Positions 48,485 through 61,374 of a stretch of DNA of 64,000 bases are shown here, in pieces. This DNA is from Monilinia fructicola. Lineage: Eukaryota > Ascomycota > Leotiomycetes > Helotiales > Sclerotiniaceae. The stretch spans positions 2,466,797-2,530,796 of the forward strand of contig VICG01000009.1 in assembly GCA_008692225.1 (NCBI GenBank). The letters are read 5' to 3'. The position numbers and the translations under genes are program-made. Numbering within the stretch: position 1 is the stretch's first letter; every line of letters begins with the position of its first letter. Under the pieces are notes generated by a model. It made no database searches. It was not told where the DNA came from and saw only the letters and a list, made by a program, of their open reading frames with translations.

Positions 48485-51400
48485 ATGGTCAAGAAAGGGC
48501 AGTCCTCCTCCAAAGGTGGACCAAAACCAGGAACATCTGCAGGTAAAAAGCAACCACCACCAGCACCAGCTGCAGATGATAGTTTTATCATCTTTTCGAA
48601 TTCAGATAAAGAGCCGAAGCAGAGAAAATCACCAGGCCAGGGAATAGATGGTCCGGCGTTGCTAGGTGAAGCGCCCAAGAGACCAGATGTCAAGAAATTG
48701 ATCGGAGGGCAATCATGGACTGGGAAGTTGCCAGTCAATTTACTTTCAGAACACTGTCAAAAACAAAGATGGGAGAAGCCGGAATATACTATGGTGAGTC
48801 TTGAGGCATTCCACAGATATTATAATAATTCATCCTTGAAGAAAGACACAAGTTAATTGCATACCCTATAGAGCAAAACTCCGGAAGGATTCTCCTCAAT
48901 GGTAATTCTTAAAGCTAAGAATACGAAAACGCAAGAACTCGTATCTCTTGCTCCATTTAAATTACCCCCCTCCCATAAACATCTTGCTGTCAAGCCAACG
49001 GCCCTAGAAGCTAGACATTTTGCTGCCACTTATGGTCTTTTCCGGGTCCTCAATATGCGAAACATCCATATGACACTACCCCCCGATTATCGAGATCTAT
49101 GGAAAGGAGAGTTCGAAGCTTTGAAGAAAGAAGATATTAAGGATGGAAAAGCATGGATGTATGAGGCGGATCCATTTGCCGCGTTGAGGGAGAGGGAAGA
49201 TGCAAAAGCTGTTATGGAGAAGAAGCGAAATGAACAGCAGAGGGCTAGGGAGAAGGCCATGAACACACCAGGATCGGCAGGCCCAGGAGGATTAGGCTTA
49301 GCTTTACGGGGTAATTCTAATAATGGCACAAATACAGCTGGAGGGTTGTCGCATAACAATATTCACAGAGGATGGACCAAGGTTCCCAAAATTGAGATGG
49401 GCAAGCGCACACGGACAAAGGTCGAAAATTTAGTCAGGAAGCATGCTATTTGGAATCCACACGATGTCAGATTATCGGATTTTCAGAAGCATTCAATCGT
49501 GAAAGAGTTCAAGGATCTTGATTTCAGACAAAGTCATATCGAAGAAGCCGTGGAAATATGCAAAGATCGAGAGGAGACTCTTGAGTGGCTACTTATCCAT
49601 GTTCCGGAGGATGATCTTCCAACATGGGCATTGCCGGAAGGATATGTTGCCGGAATTAGTATGGCAAGTGGTGATTTGAAGCGTGAAGGTGCAATCAAAA
49701 GATTGGCTGAAGCTGGATACTCTCTTGAGCTTTGCAAGCAAATCTTTGATATCCACAATGATGAGGGGAAAGCTTCCGAGGCCCTGCAGCACGTGCTTAT
49801 GTCCAGTGGAAAAGAGGTGGAGTCTACCGCGGATGAAGACTCTTGGGACACTGAGAATGCTAAAGAATCCTCTGAGGAAATCTGGGAGGAGGAAATGACT
49901 GGTCTTCAATCTGTTTTTTGGAGAAAAGTACTCCCGTCCATCAAAGGATGTTTGCAGAATTACCATCAAGCCTGCAAATCGTGGAACAAACCCTCCTGTC
50001 GAACCTATCATTCAATTTCGACGATCTCCAGAGTATCCTCGAAAGGTTCCCGTCATATCTGTTCATGTTCAACTGCCGGCATATATCCGTCTAAGCATTA
50101 TGAAGCAGGCTCTGAATCATGCCATGGATGGCTTACTCGGGGAACATATGTTATTTTTCTTGATTGATTGGATAGAACAGAACCTATACAGTATCATTGA
50201 AAGGCCTGGGAAGCTTAGTGATGTATCGGCTGCTGCTTCGATTGTCAGTGAAGTGCAACCGGTTCGTCGAAGAAGACAGAACATCTCGAGACATCCTAGA
50301 GCAATCAAATGGGTTGCTAACGACAGGAGCAAGGAAGACTGGATGACTCGACAATTGAATCCAAAGCTGGAATCAATGATAAAGGGTAGAAGAACTCTAC
50401 CGGCATGGGAGATGAAAGACATCATCGTTGATACTGTAAATTCCCATCAAGTTACTATCATTTCTGGAGAGACTGGTTCTGGTAAATCTACTCAGTCAGC
50501 TCAATTCATCTTGGATGACATGTATCAACGAGCATTTGGAGACTGTGCAAAGATCATTTGTACGCAGCCTAGACGTATTTCTGCACTTGGATTGGCGGAC
50601 CGTGTAAGTGATGAAAGATGTTCAGCCGTTGGTCAGGAGGTTGGGTACATAATTCGAGGAGAGTCGAAGGTATCACCGAATACCAAGATTACTTTTGTGA
50701 CCACAGGTGTACTTCTCAGGCGATTACAAACATCCGGAGGAAGTAGTCAAGATGTTGTCGCCTCACTTGCTGACGTTAGCCATGTTATTATTGATGAAGT
50801 TCACGAACGATCTTTGGATACAGACTTCTTGCTTGTTCTTTTACGAGATGTTCTTCGTCAACGGAAAGATCTAAAATTGATCTTGATGAGTGCCACTTTG
50901 GATGCCGGTATCTTTGAAGATTATTTCAAGAGTGGTGGAAAGGTTGGCAGAGTTGAGATTAGTGGCCGCACATACCCAGTCGAGGACTACTACCTCGATG
51001 ATGTTATTCGAATGACTGGTTTCAACCCAGGTTTTGCTTCAAAATACCAGGAAGACAGTCAGGACACGTCTGGCATGGATCAGGATGTCGCAGCTGCTAT
51101 TCAAAGTATTGGCATGAGAATCAATTACGATTTGATCAGTCAAACTGTGAAAGAGATTGATGCCGATTTAACTCATCTGAAGCAAGATGGTGGAATCCTA
51201 ATCTTCATGCCAGGCTTGGTTGAAATCACTCGTACGCTCGATCACCTAAAGGCTATACCGAATTTACATGCTCTACCATTACATGCTTCCTTACAATCTA
51301 CTGATCAAAGAAGAGTATTCCCACATGCTCCGTATGGAAAACGAAAAGTTATAGTAGCTACAAATGTCGCCGAAACATCTATCACAATTGATGATATTGT

Positions 51401-52773
51401 GGCTGTGATTGATACCGGTCGAGTCAAAGAGACGAGTTATGATCCTCAAAACAATATGCGAAAGTTGGAAGAAGTTTGGGCTTCACGTGCTGCTTGTAAG
51501 CAAAGAAGGGGTAGAGCAGGTCGTGTACAAGCTGGGAAATGTTATAAGCTGTATACACGAAACGCCGAAAAGTCAAAGATGATGGAGAGACCGGAGCCTG
51601 AAATTCGAAGAGTACCACTTGAACAGTTATGCTTATCTGTCCGAGCTATGGGTATTAAGGAAGTGGGATCGTTCTTGGCCAGTGCCATCACCCCACCTGA
51701 GAGTATGGCTGTTGATGGGGCTATGGATTTACTTGCGAGAATGGGCGCTCTTGATGGAGATGATCTTACCGCCCTTGGTCGTCATCTTTCCATGATTCCT
51801 GCAGATCTCCGTTGTGGTAAGTTAATGGTGTACGGTGCCATGTTTGGTTGTTTAGATGCCGCTGTCACAATTGCAGCCATATTGACCGTCAAATCACCTT
51901 TCGTATCGCCTCAAGAAAAGAGAGAAGAGTCAAAATCTGCGAGGGCCAAGTTTGCGAAAAATCAAGGTGATCTTATCGGAGATCTCAGAGCTTTTGAGGA
52001 ATGGTATGAGATGGTCAACAATAGAAGGTATGTATTGCTATCACGGCATCAAACGAATAAACAATGCTGACAGGAAATAGCTACCGACAAGGAGAAATTC
52101 GAAACTGGTGCAGCGAGAATTTCCTTTCTTATCAAACACTGAATGACATCTCTTCGAATCGAACTCAATATCTTACTTCCCTTCGTGAAATTGGTTTCAT
52201 ACCATCATCATCTGTTCTTTCTCCGACTTTGTCCGCCAAATCATCAAATAATGCTCTTATCAGATCCCTTTGCGCAGGAGCCTTCAACCCCCAACTGGCA
52301 CGTATTGATTTCCCGATAAGAAGTTCGCAGCCTCAGTCTCTGGAGCTGTCGAATTAGACCCAGAAGCAAAGACAATCAAATACTTCAATCAAGAGAATGG
52401 ACGTGTGTTTGTCCATCCCAGCAGTACGATATTTGATGCGCAAACCTTTCCCGGTAATAGCAAATATATGAGTTATTTCAACAAGATGGCGACGAGTAAA
52501 GTGTTTATTCGGGATTTGACACCGTTTAATGCATATACGGCACTCTTGTTCTCGGGACCAATTTCATTAGATACATTAGGCAGAGGTCTGTTGGTAGATG
52601 GCTGGCTAAGATTGAGGGGTTGGGCACGTATTGGTGTTTTAGTTAGTAGATTGAGGGGCATGCTGGATGACGTATTGGCAAGAAAGATTGATGAGCCAGG
52701 GATAGATTTGAGTGAGAATGAGGTGGTTGAGGTTGTTTTGAGACTGGTGGAGTTGGATGGTATGGATCAGTGA
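48485..52773 (+). CDS. DEAH-box ATP-dependent RNA helicase (DHX29/DHX57/ucp12-like), two single-base frame slips
   Basis: Three exons: 48485-48793, 48872-52027 and 52081-52773, with introns of 78 and 53 bp. Allowing the two slips gives about 1,385 residues. The N-terminus is low-complexity (KGQSSSKGGPKPGTSAGKKQ). A UBA-like helical segment (HIEEAVEICKDREETLEWLL) lies near 49530-49600. The helicase core carries GETGSGKST (50466), DEVHERS (50793), SATLDAG (50892), VATNVAETSITIDDIVAVID (51355) and QRRGRAGR (51502). A helicase-associated region and an OB-fold follow, with the expected FAASVSGAVELDPEAKTIKY after the second slip. The slips are at T6 49914-49919 (one base extra) and TTT 52309-52311 (one base short). 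A role in translation or RNA processing is likely. It is the last gene before the subtelomeric desert. Confidence 0.9.
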
Positions 52774-53203
52774 ACCCCATGGTCTCTGTTGTGGAAAACC
52801 CGAGTATTACCGTGATGGAGGCAGTACAAGCTAATGTTTTAGTGGCTGATATTGAAGGCTTTCTCATTACGGAATAGACTGCGCAATGTGACCCGTGGGA
52901 CGGTTTTTTTTTTGTTAGGGTTTAACTACAAATACACCTAACAATTATTCTAGTAACTTTTTCGCGTGCCACTACCCTTAACTATTATTCTATATAACTA
53001 ACACTCGCACTAAAAAAATTGCTAATTATATAAAAAAAAACAACGATTAGCTAAGGCCCTAAATGAAATCAAATTTAATATATGTCGCCTACCCTACTTC
53101 TCGCCACCACCCCCCCCCTAGTTTGGCTAGTATTTTATAATAAAAAACCGTTTTTTTAGTATATTAATAACTCTTTAAATAGTTAATATAATTTTTTGTT
53201 ACG

Positions 53204-53535
53204 AAGGTCGAGTTATACGAGAGTATATAGGGATCACTAATAGGAGCAAGAATAAAATATAGTATATAATATATTGAGTAAATTATCGATTTTGCTTCTA
53301 TTATAGAATAGTAGAAATAGTATATATAACTAAAAAAGCGATGTGTAACCTTTGATTTAAAAGTACAAAATGCTTTATATATCTAAGATTAATGTTATAG
53401 AATCAAAATAAATCTTTAATCTATTCTCTATTATTAATAAAATAGGATTATATAACTATTTTTATATAATATACTTTTTAGATTAAATTAATCTATTAAA
53501 AGCTAATAAAATATAATTCTTTATTAATATATAAG

Positions 53536-53581
<46 letters not shown>

Positions 53582-54125
53582 TAATTCAATTATTTATTAT
53601 ATATTGAAAAGGGGTATTATTATTATTAAAGATCGAATTTAAAAAAAAAGAAACTATAAAAAAAGTATATTTATTTAAAATTAAAAAAGAAGTATTTAGC
53701 CTTTAATCTTTAATATAATTGATAATCGTTAATAAATATAAATAAGCGTTTATATAGTTCTTCTTATTTATAACAAAATATATTAAATATATAATAAAAA
53801 GGTAAAAAATACGTTTAAACGTTTAAATATAGAATTTATTAAAACTTATTAAAGCATTAATAATATTTAATTATTTAATCTAATAAGTAGATATTATAAT
53901 CTTATAGATAATAAAGAATATAATTAATGAACAAAATATATCTTTTTAGTTTTTATAAAAAGGTTTATAAAAATATATTAGAATAGTTTATAAATATTTT
54001 CAATTCTATTATTTTTATTTATTTAAATATACTTTTTAAATAATTAAAAAAAGAAATGAAATAATTAAAGTAAGATTAAACAATTTAAATTCATATAGTT
54101 AAGAGTAAAAACAAAAATGTTATTT
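53204..54125. repeat. Dispersed subtelomeric repeat, copy 1
   Basis: Shares order and words with 57437-58335. Landmarks include 'CTAATAGGAGCAAG', 'ACTAAAAAAG', 'CTTTATATATCTAAGAT', 'AAAATATAAT.CTTTATTA' and 'GCGTTTATAT'. Differences are mostly transitions. Copy 1 also has a TA microsatellite at 53539-53575. Confidence 0.7.
53539..53575. repeat. TA dinucleotide microsatellite
   Basis: About 18 consecutive AT units in repeat copy 1. Copy 2 has only a short version at 57775-57788. Confidence 0.9.
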
Positions 54126-54164
54126 TTTTTATTATCAATAAAATTAATCGTTGTAATAATTCTA

Positions 54165-55505
54165 ATAACTATTCCATAGATTTTTTTCGCGGGCCACTAG
54201 TAGTGATGGCCCATTTCGATAGAGGGGATGGTGACCCGCGAAAAATAGTCGAATCAGCCACTATTATAATTCGCTCAAATATTAATATAATTTGAAAATT
54301 TAAAATTGTATATTATAAAACTTTTTTTTAAATTATTTATATATATAAAATTTATTTTAAATTATCTTTAATATTAAAGGATTTGTATATATTTTAATAT
54401 ATTAACATTTTAATAGTATATAGAATAAAGCTATTTTAATAAAGAGGTAGTGATCTAACAAAATATTCATTTTTATTCGAACTAACTATCATTTTAATTA
54501 GCTTAAATCTTTATATAAATTAAAAATTTAAAATCTTATATTATAAAGATTTATTTAAATAATTCATATATAAATTTTATTTTAAATTATCTTAAAAATT
54601 GAAGAATTAGTATAAGTTTAATTTATTAGTTATATGAAAATTATTAGCTAAAGTAATATAGAGTAATAGTATTTCAAAAATGATATATTTTAAATAATAT
54701 TTTAATATATTAATATTAATTTAATCTTATATTATTAAAATTTAAAAAAAAAACTAATTTTGAATCAAAACAAATAGGGGGCTTTATAAGATTTTTTAAA
54801 ATTTTAAAATTCAAATTATTTATTCTAAAGGTATTATATATATTATAAAATAAGTAAATTAATTTATTAAAACGTAATAAATTATTATAGGTACATTTAT
54901 ATTAATCTTATTAGCTTAATTCTATTAAGTATAAAATGGAATTTTCAAAAGAATAATACTTTAGTAAAAGATAGGGGTATTTTAATTGTATTAATAATCT
55001 GATTAATAATATAATTTATAATTCTTTGTATATATACTAATCTTTAATTTGTTAAGCCTAACATTTTTTAATAAAGAATAAAAAAGCCTTATTTTATGTT
55101 AGTATATATAAGTTTGGTTATAAATAGCAAAATAGGAAATATTTAACCTTGATAAAATATTTTGAATGGTTATATTAAAACATCTTTTTTTTTTAATTTT
55201 TAATTTTTAAATATTATTTATTATTTTAATTATTCTTATTTTAATAAATTTTAATCTTTATTATTATAATTATTAATATTAATTAAAAAGAAATATTATT
55301 AATATTTAATATTCTTATTTATTCTAATTATAATTATTAAAACTTTTATTTTTATTTAATTATTATTAAAATAATATTTAAAATAAAAATTTAACCTCTG
55401 TAAAAGCAATCACTATTAAAATTAGGAAAAGAAAAAACAACTTTTGATAAGAGTAACCATTACAAATATTTAGAAAAAGAAAAATACCCTTAAAAAAATT
55501 TTAAT
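54165..55505. repeat. Subtelomeric ~1.3-kb repeat unit, internal copy
   Basis: Begins with the hairpin module and continues through landmarks shared with the two telomere-proximal units: 'AATTCGCTCAAATATTAATA', 'AAGTATAAA.TGGAA', 'TTAGTATATATAAG', 'GGTTATAAATAGCAAA' and 'TAGGAAATATTTAACCTT'. More AT-shifted than the terminal units. Confidence 0.75.
54182..54245. repeat. Hairpin module, copy H1
   Basis: Left arm TTTTTTCGCGGGCCAC, loop TAGTAGTGATGGCCCATTTC..., right arm GTGACCCGCGAAAAA. The arms pair with one mismatch. Confidence 0.9.
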
Positions 55506-55517
55506 AATTATTCTATA

Positions 55518-55585
55518 AATTTTTTTTATAGATTATTATTAGTAATAATCTATTTCGATAGGGGGGGTAATAACTCACGAAAGAT
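55518..55585. repeat. Hairpin module, copy H2 (decayed)
   Basis: Same layout as H1, but the arms have become TTTTTTTTATAGATTATTA and TAATAACTCACGAAAGA. The central CTATTTCGATAGGGGGGGT still marks it. Confidence 0.75.
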
Positions 55586-56234
55586 AATTAAATTAACTAT
55601 TACAATAAAAATCTGTGTATAAGGGATTATATTATATAGAATAACTCATTATACAGAACATTTATTCTAATTCTAGTAATTTTTGTATAGGGGAACAGGA
55701 TTTTTTAACTTTAAGGGATTACAGAACAAATTATTTCCCAGTTCTATATAAAAATTAAAGATTTCATTAGTTATTATGTTAAATTTAATGGAGAATAGTT
55801 TAAATAATAATATATTATATAATTTTTTTATCAAAAATATTAAAAGTATATAAAAAAATGATTAAGTTTAATTATACAAATTTTGCTGATGCCTTGTTAC
55901 TTAACCTATATATACAGGAATTTTGGATATACAGAATTTAATTAGCTAAATTTTTTGATTTTTTATAATCAGATTCTATTATACTATAATTTGGTTAAAT
56001 ATTAATGGATTCGAAGAATCAACCTCAGAGAAATGTAGAGTCATGTGACTATTATCATGTGATTATTATACCTGTACTATAGGAGGTTCAAAATGAAAAA
56101 AACACGAAACCTTAAATCCTTAGCGGCTCGTGTGATTGGTTATAAGTAAACAGCGAAAATTTTAATTGGTCGAGCATTAGTAAGCGAAAAAAACCTTAAT
56201 TTTTTGATGCCGACTTTCGGAGCTTAATTTATTC

Positions 56235-56465
56235 CGACCATTTCGGCCCATTCCATTTCGACCCATTCCATTTCGGCCATTTCAAAAGGTGGCCAACCAT
56301 TTCGGCCATTTCGAAAGTGGTCAACCATTTCAGCCATTTCGAAGGTGGTCAACCATTTCAGCCCATTCCATTTCAGCCCATTCCATTTCGGCCCATTCCA
56401 TTTCGGCCCATCTCATTCCGGCCATTCCATTCCGCCTATTTCATATGGGCCTATTTTATTTCGAA
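56235..56465 (+). repeat. CCATTTCGGCC minisatellite
   Basis: About 230 bp of imperfect units built on CATTCCATTTCGGCC and CATTTCGAAGGTGGTCAAC. Some units have CAGCC for CGGCC. It is preceded by 'CCTTAAATCCTTAGCGGCTC', a flank shared with the second copy. Confidence 0.9.
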
Positions 56466-56518
56466 ATTTAATTATAAGTTAATATGTGAATATTTTTTTT
56501 ATAAAATTAAAACTATAT

Positions 56519-56592
56519 ATTAATAAATAATAAATAATAAATAATAAATAATAAATAATAAATAATAAATAATAAATAATAAATAATAAAGA
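56519..56592. repeat. TAAATAA 7-bp tandem repeat
   Basis: About ten AATAAAT units in a row, directly downstream of the minisatellite. A shorter run of the same word follows the second minisatellite copy near 59930-59955. Confidence 0.9.
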
Positions 56593-56980
56593 TTTATTAT
56601 TATAATTATAAGAATACTAAGTATAATTTATATACAATTAAGAATATATTGAGAAATATATAAAAACTATAAAGCCTTTCTATAAAATTTAAATTTTAGA
56701 ATTAAATAAAAAAAAGTAAAAAATCGAATAAATAAAATAAAAAAAATAATATAAAAATATATTTAAAAGAATAAGTATTAAAGATATATTAAGAAAATAT
56801 AAAAAGAGATATATAAAAATAAAAGTGGTATAATATAATATTAATATATATTAATATATTTTATATAGAATATAAAGAAATAAGATATATTATTTATAAT
56901 ATAAGAGTATTTAGATTAGAATTAAGAAAGTAGAAAAAAAATATAATAATAAAGGATTTTAAAAATAATTTCTTTCTTTA

Positions 56981-57090
<110 letters not shown>

Positions 57091-57097
57091 ATTAATA

Positions 57098-57253
57098 CTA
57101 GCACTCGCGGAAAATAAATTTTTAGATTATGGAATTCGTAGAATTTTATTAGCCTCGAACGAAGTGAGGATTAGGGGTTTGGGGGCTAGCCCCCATTAAG
57201 TAATAAAATTCGAAGAATCCATAGTCTGAAAATTTATTTTCCGCGAGTGCTAG
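57098..57253. mobile_element. 156-bp MITE-like element with ~53-bp inverted repeats and TA flanks
   Basis: Left end CTAGCACTCGCGGAAAATAA, right end its complement. The inverted repeats run over 57098-57151 and 57200-57253 with a handful of T/C differences. Flanking TA at 57096-57097 and 57254-57255 fits a TA target duplication (Tc1/mariner-like). The loop keeps GC-rich words, including the perfect palindrome GGGGGCTAGCCCCC at 57181-57194. Confidence 0.8.
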
Positions 57254-57436
57254 TATAATCTAAAAGTTTAAAATTGTATATTATAAAGATTAATTTAAAT
57301 TTCTTATATATAAAATTTATTTTTAAATTATCTTAAAAAATTGAAGAATTTATATAGATTTTAATATATTAATATTTTAGTAATATATAAAATAAAACTA
57401 TTTCGATAGGGGAATGATAGTCTAACAAAATATTGT

Positions 57437-58335
57437 TATAGAGAACAAATTATATAAAAGCATATAAAAATTATTAATAGGAGCAAGTATAAATATAAAA
57501 TATAATATATATGAATAAATTGTTAATTTTACTCCTATTACAAAATAGTAAAAAAAGTATATATAACTAAAAAAGTAGTATATAATCTTTAATTAGGAAA
57601 TATAAAATACTTTATATATCTAAGATCAATATTAAAGGATTAGAATAAACCTTCGATTTATTTTCTATTAATAATATAATAAAATTATATAATCACTTTT
57701 ATATAATATATCCCCTAAATTAAATTAATTTATTAAAAACTAATAAAATATAATCCTTTATTAATATATAAATAAATATATATATATTAATCTAATTATT
57801 TATTATATATCAAAAAAAATATTATTGTTATTAAAGATTAGATTTAAAAAATAAAAAAAAGGAAATTATAAAAAAAGTATATTAATTCAAAATTAAAAAA
57901 AGAGTATTTAATTCTTAATCTTTAATATAATTAACAATTATTAATAAGCGTAAATAAGCGTTTATATGATTTTTTATATTAATAACAAAATATATCAAAT
58001 ATATTATAAACAAATAAAAAATGTATTTAAGCGTTTAAATATAAAATCTATTAAAGCTTATTAAAGTATTAATAATATTGAATTATTTAATTTAATAAGT
58101 AAATGTTATAATTTTATAAATAGTAAAAAATGTAATTAACAAACAAAATATAATTTTTAAATTTATATAAAAAGTTTTGTAGGAGTATATTAAAGTAGTT
58201 TTCAATATTTTCAATTTAATTATTTTTATTTATTTTAATATACCTTCAAAATAATTAAAAAAAGCAATTAAATAATTAAAACAAGATTAAGTGGTTTAAG
58301 CTTATGTAATAAAGAGTAAAAGATTAAATATTGGA
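57437..58335. repeat. Dispersed subtelomeric repeat, copy 2
   Basis: Partner of 53204-54125; same landmarks in the same order and orientation. Confidence 0.7.
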
Positions 58336-59457
58336 TTTTTATTATTTAGTAAAGTTATTTGCAATATTAATATTAATATTAATATTAATATTATTATTCA
58401 GTTTAATCTTATTTATGATATATCAAAATCCTATAATTCAAATAAGGATTTTAAAAAAATTATAAAATAAAAGGTTTAACTATAATTTTATAATTATAAG
58501 ATTTTTTATTATAAATATATTTTAATTATTTATTTAAAAAGCATTCTATTAATTTTAACCTTTTTTAAATATCTTTCAAAAATATAGAATCCATTATTAC
58601 TTTAACAATAAAAAAAGTGATTTAAAGTTTTTAATAAAATATAAAAATCGTGAATTTAAAAATACTTAATAAAATATAAATTGCTTTTTAAAAATAAAGG
58701 AATATAATTAATTAATTATTTTTATTATAAATTATCCCTATATCCTATATTTATAAGATTGCGAATATAAACAATAATAAAAATACAAAAAATTTATTAT
58801 AAAAATTAAAAAAATCATTTAATTTAAAAATTGCTTTATAATTATATCATTTTATTATTTTCTATTTTTATTTTTAGTATTTATTAAAAACGCTTTTTAT
58901 TTTTGTTATAATAAATTACTTTGTTTAAGGAATAATAATAGTATATATATTAATAATATTAATATTATAAAAAATTATTATATATATTACAAAGTTATTC
59001 TTATATATAATTGCTCTTAATTTATTTGAAAATGATTAATTATTTATATAATTTTAAATATTGAGATAAAGCTATTTCTTTATAAATAATTTTTTATTTT
59101 CTTAATTCAAATAATATTAAACTAATATATATAATTATAAAAGCAAATAAAATTATATTATAATATAAAGAAAATAATATTAATAGATTAAAAAAAGGTA
59201 TAAAAAATATTGTATAAAGAATTGTTTATTTTTATATATAATCCTTTTATTTTTTTAATCTTTAGAGTTATATAATATTTTTTCAACACTTTTTCATTTA
59301 ATTGTAAATTAATATTTTAAATAATCAAAAAAATTTATTTAAAAGTATTTAAAAGATTATAAAACAATCAAACTAAATAATACTATTATTTATAAAAAAA
59401 CTTTATAAAATATTATATTAATACTCTTTATTTAGATTATCCTAATAACTATTTTAC

Positions 59458-59520
59458 GAATTTTTTCGCGGGTCATTATCGGTGGTGGCCCATTTCGATA
59501 GGGTGGTGCTTGCGAAAAAA
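59458..59520. repeat. Hairpin module, copy H3
   Basis: AATTTTTTCGCGGGTCATTA, then TCGGTGGTGGCCCATTTCGA, then a shortened right arm (GTGCTTGCGAAAAAA). Confidence 0.85.
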
Positions 59521-59639
59521 TAATCGAATCGGCCACCACTATAATTCGCTCAAATATTAATATAATTTAAAAATTTAAAATCGTATATTATAAGCTTTAT
59601 TTAAATCATTTATGATTCGAAAAATCTTAGTTCATCAAT

Positions 59640-59955
59640 TTGTTGTGTCATGTGATTATTATACTTTACTATAAAAGGTTTAAAATGCAAAACATAAACC
59701 TTAAATCCTTAGCAGCTCGTATGATTGGTCATAAGTATTCCGCGAAAATTTTAATTGGTCGACCATTAGTAAGCAGAAAACCTTAAATTTTTAATACCAA
59801 CATTCCGTTTTGCTTCGGAGCTAAATTATTCCGGCTATTCCATTTTCGACTATTCCATTCCGGTCATTCCATTTTGGCCCATTTTCATTTCGGCCCATTC
59901 CATTTTGGCTTATTCTATTTCGAATAATTAAATAATAAATAATAAATAATAAATA
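59640..59955 (+). repeat. Second minisatellite copy with its flank
   Basis: Matches 56030-56470: 'CCTTAAATCCTTAGCAGCTC', 'GCGAAAATTTTAATTGGTCG', then CATTCCATTTTGGCCCATT units and a short TAAATAA run. Confidence 0.8.
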
Positions 59956-60046
59956 ATTAAGTATAATATTATCAATATAGAGTTTTTAGTTTAATATAAA
60001 GGTAATCTACATTCTAAGAATATAAATTTAAATTTATAAAAATATA

Positions 60047-60975
60047 TAATTCTAATAACTATTCTATGAGATTTTTTCGCGGGCCACTATCGGTGGTGGC
60101 CCATTTCGACAGGGGGGGTGGTGGCCCGCGAAAAATAGTCGAATCGGCCACTTACTATAATTCGCTCAAATATTAATATAATTTAAAAATTTAAAATCGT
60201 ATATTATAAAGCTTTATTTAAATTATTTATATATAAAATTCTTTTTAAATTATCTTAAAAATTGAAGGATTATATACGGATTTTAATATATTGATTATTT
60301 TGGTGGTATATACGAGTAAAGCTATTTCGATAGGGGGGTGGTGGTTTAACAAAATATTTACTTTAATTTAAATTTATAATCGGCCATTATTATAATTAGC
60401 TTAAATCTTAATACTAAAATTAAAAATATCAAAATCTGTATATTATAAAGATTTATTTAAATATTTATATATAAAATTTATTTTAAATTATCTTTGAAAA
60501 TTGAAAGGATCTGTACTAAATTTAAATTATTAAGCTATATGAAAATGGATGATAGCCACGGCTAGTGTAAGGTAATAATATTTTGAAAAATATAATATTT
60601 TAAATAACATTTTTTATATATTTAATATTAATTCGATTTATATTATAAAAATCTAAAAAAAGCTAATATTAATTAAAATGACCAAAGGAACTTTATAATA
60701 TTTTTTAAAATCTTCAAAATTCGAAATTATTTATTATAAAAGTATAATATATATTTTAAAATAAGTAGAAGCTAATTTGTTCAAACGTAATAAACTTATT
60801 GTGAGGTATATTTATATTGAATTCTTATTAGTTTAATTTTATTAAGTATAAATGAAACTTTCAGGGGTAAACTCTAGTAATATTTTATTGTAAATCTTTA
60901 GATAAATTTGTAATCTTTGTATTTTAATTCTATTAATAAGATTTATAATTCAAAGGACGAAAAAGCTAATAATTA
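60047..60975. repeat. Subtelomeric repeat unit, truncated copy with best-preserved hairpin
   Basis: The hairpin module H4 (60072-60134) has arms TTTTTTCGCGGGCCAC and GTGGCCCGCGAAAAA that pair perfectly. The downstream landmarks follow but the unit ends early, after about 0.93 kb, at the next module. Confidence 0.8.
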
Positions 60976-60984
60976 TTTTATGAA

Positions 60985-61055
60985 TTTTTTTATAGATTAT
61001 TATTGGTGATAAGGTCTATTTCGATAGAGGGGGTGAATAACCTACGAAAAAATAA
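60985..61055. repeat. Hairpin module, copy H5 (decayed)
   Basis: TGAATTTTTTTATAGATTAT, then TCTATTTCGATAGAGGGGGT, then CCTACGAAAAAATAA. Confidence 0.75.
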
Positions 61056-61374
61056 TTTGAATTAGCTTATTATTAGAATTCGCTTTAAAGATTTGAAAAT
61101 AATTTGAAAATTTTGAAAATAGTATCTGTATTAATATTTATTCAAAGTTTTCTAAATTTGAAATCTATTTTCGATTATCTTTTATATTAATAGGTTTATA
61201 TAAAATTGAAATTATTCCTAGTGGTAAATATTGAAATAATCTGTATCAAATAATTAAAGTAATATATTAATATTTTAATAATAATATAAGGTAAAACCAT
61301 TTCAATCAAGGGAGATGATTTAACCTAAAAAATTCATTTTATTATAAATTTTATTATAAAAATAATTATTTTAT

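Noticed and set aside
52903..52922. Telomere-like word (GTTAGGGTTT) at the edge of the desert
   Set aside because: A single unit; too short to call an interstitial telomere.
56289..56523. Plus-strand frames rich in FHS/ISAHS repeats
   Set aside because: Translation of the CATTTCGGCC minisatellite; no start context and it lies in decayed DNA.
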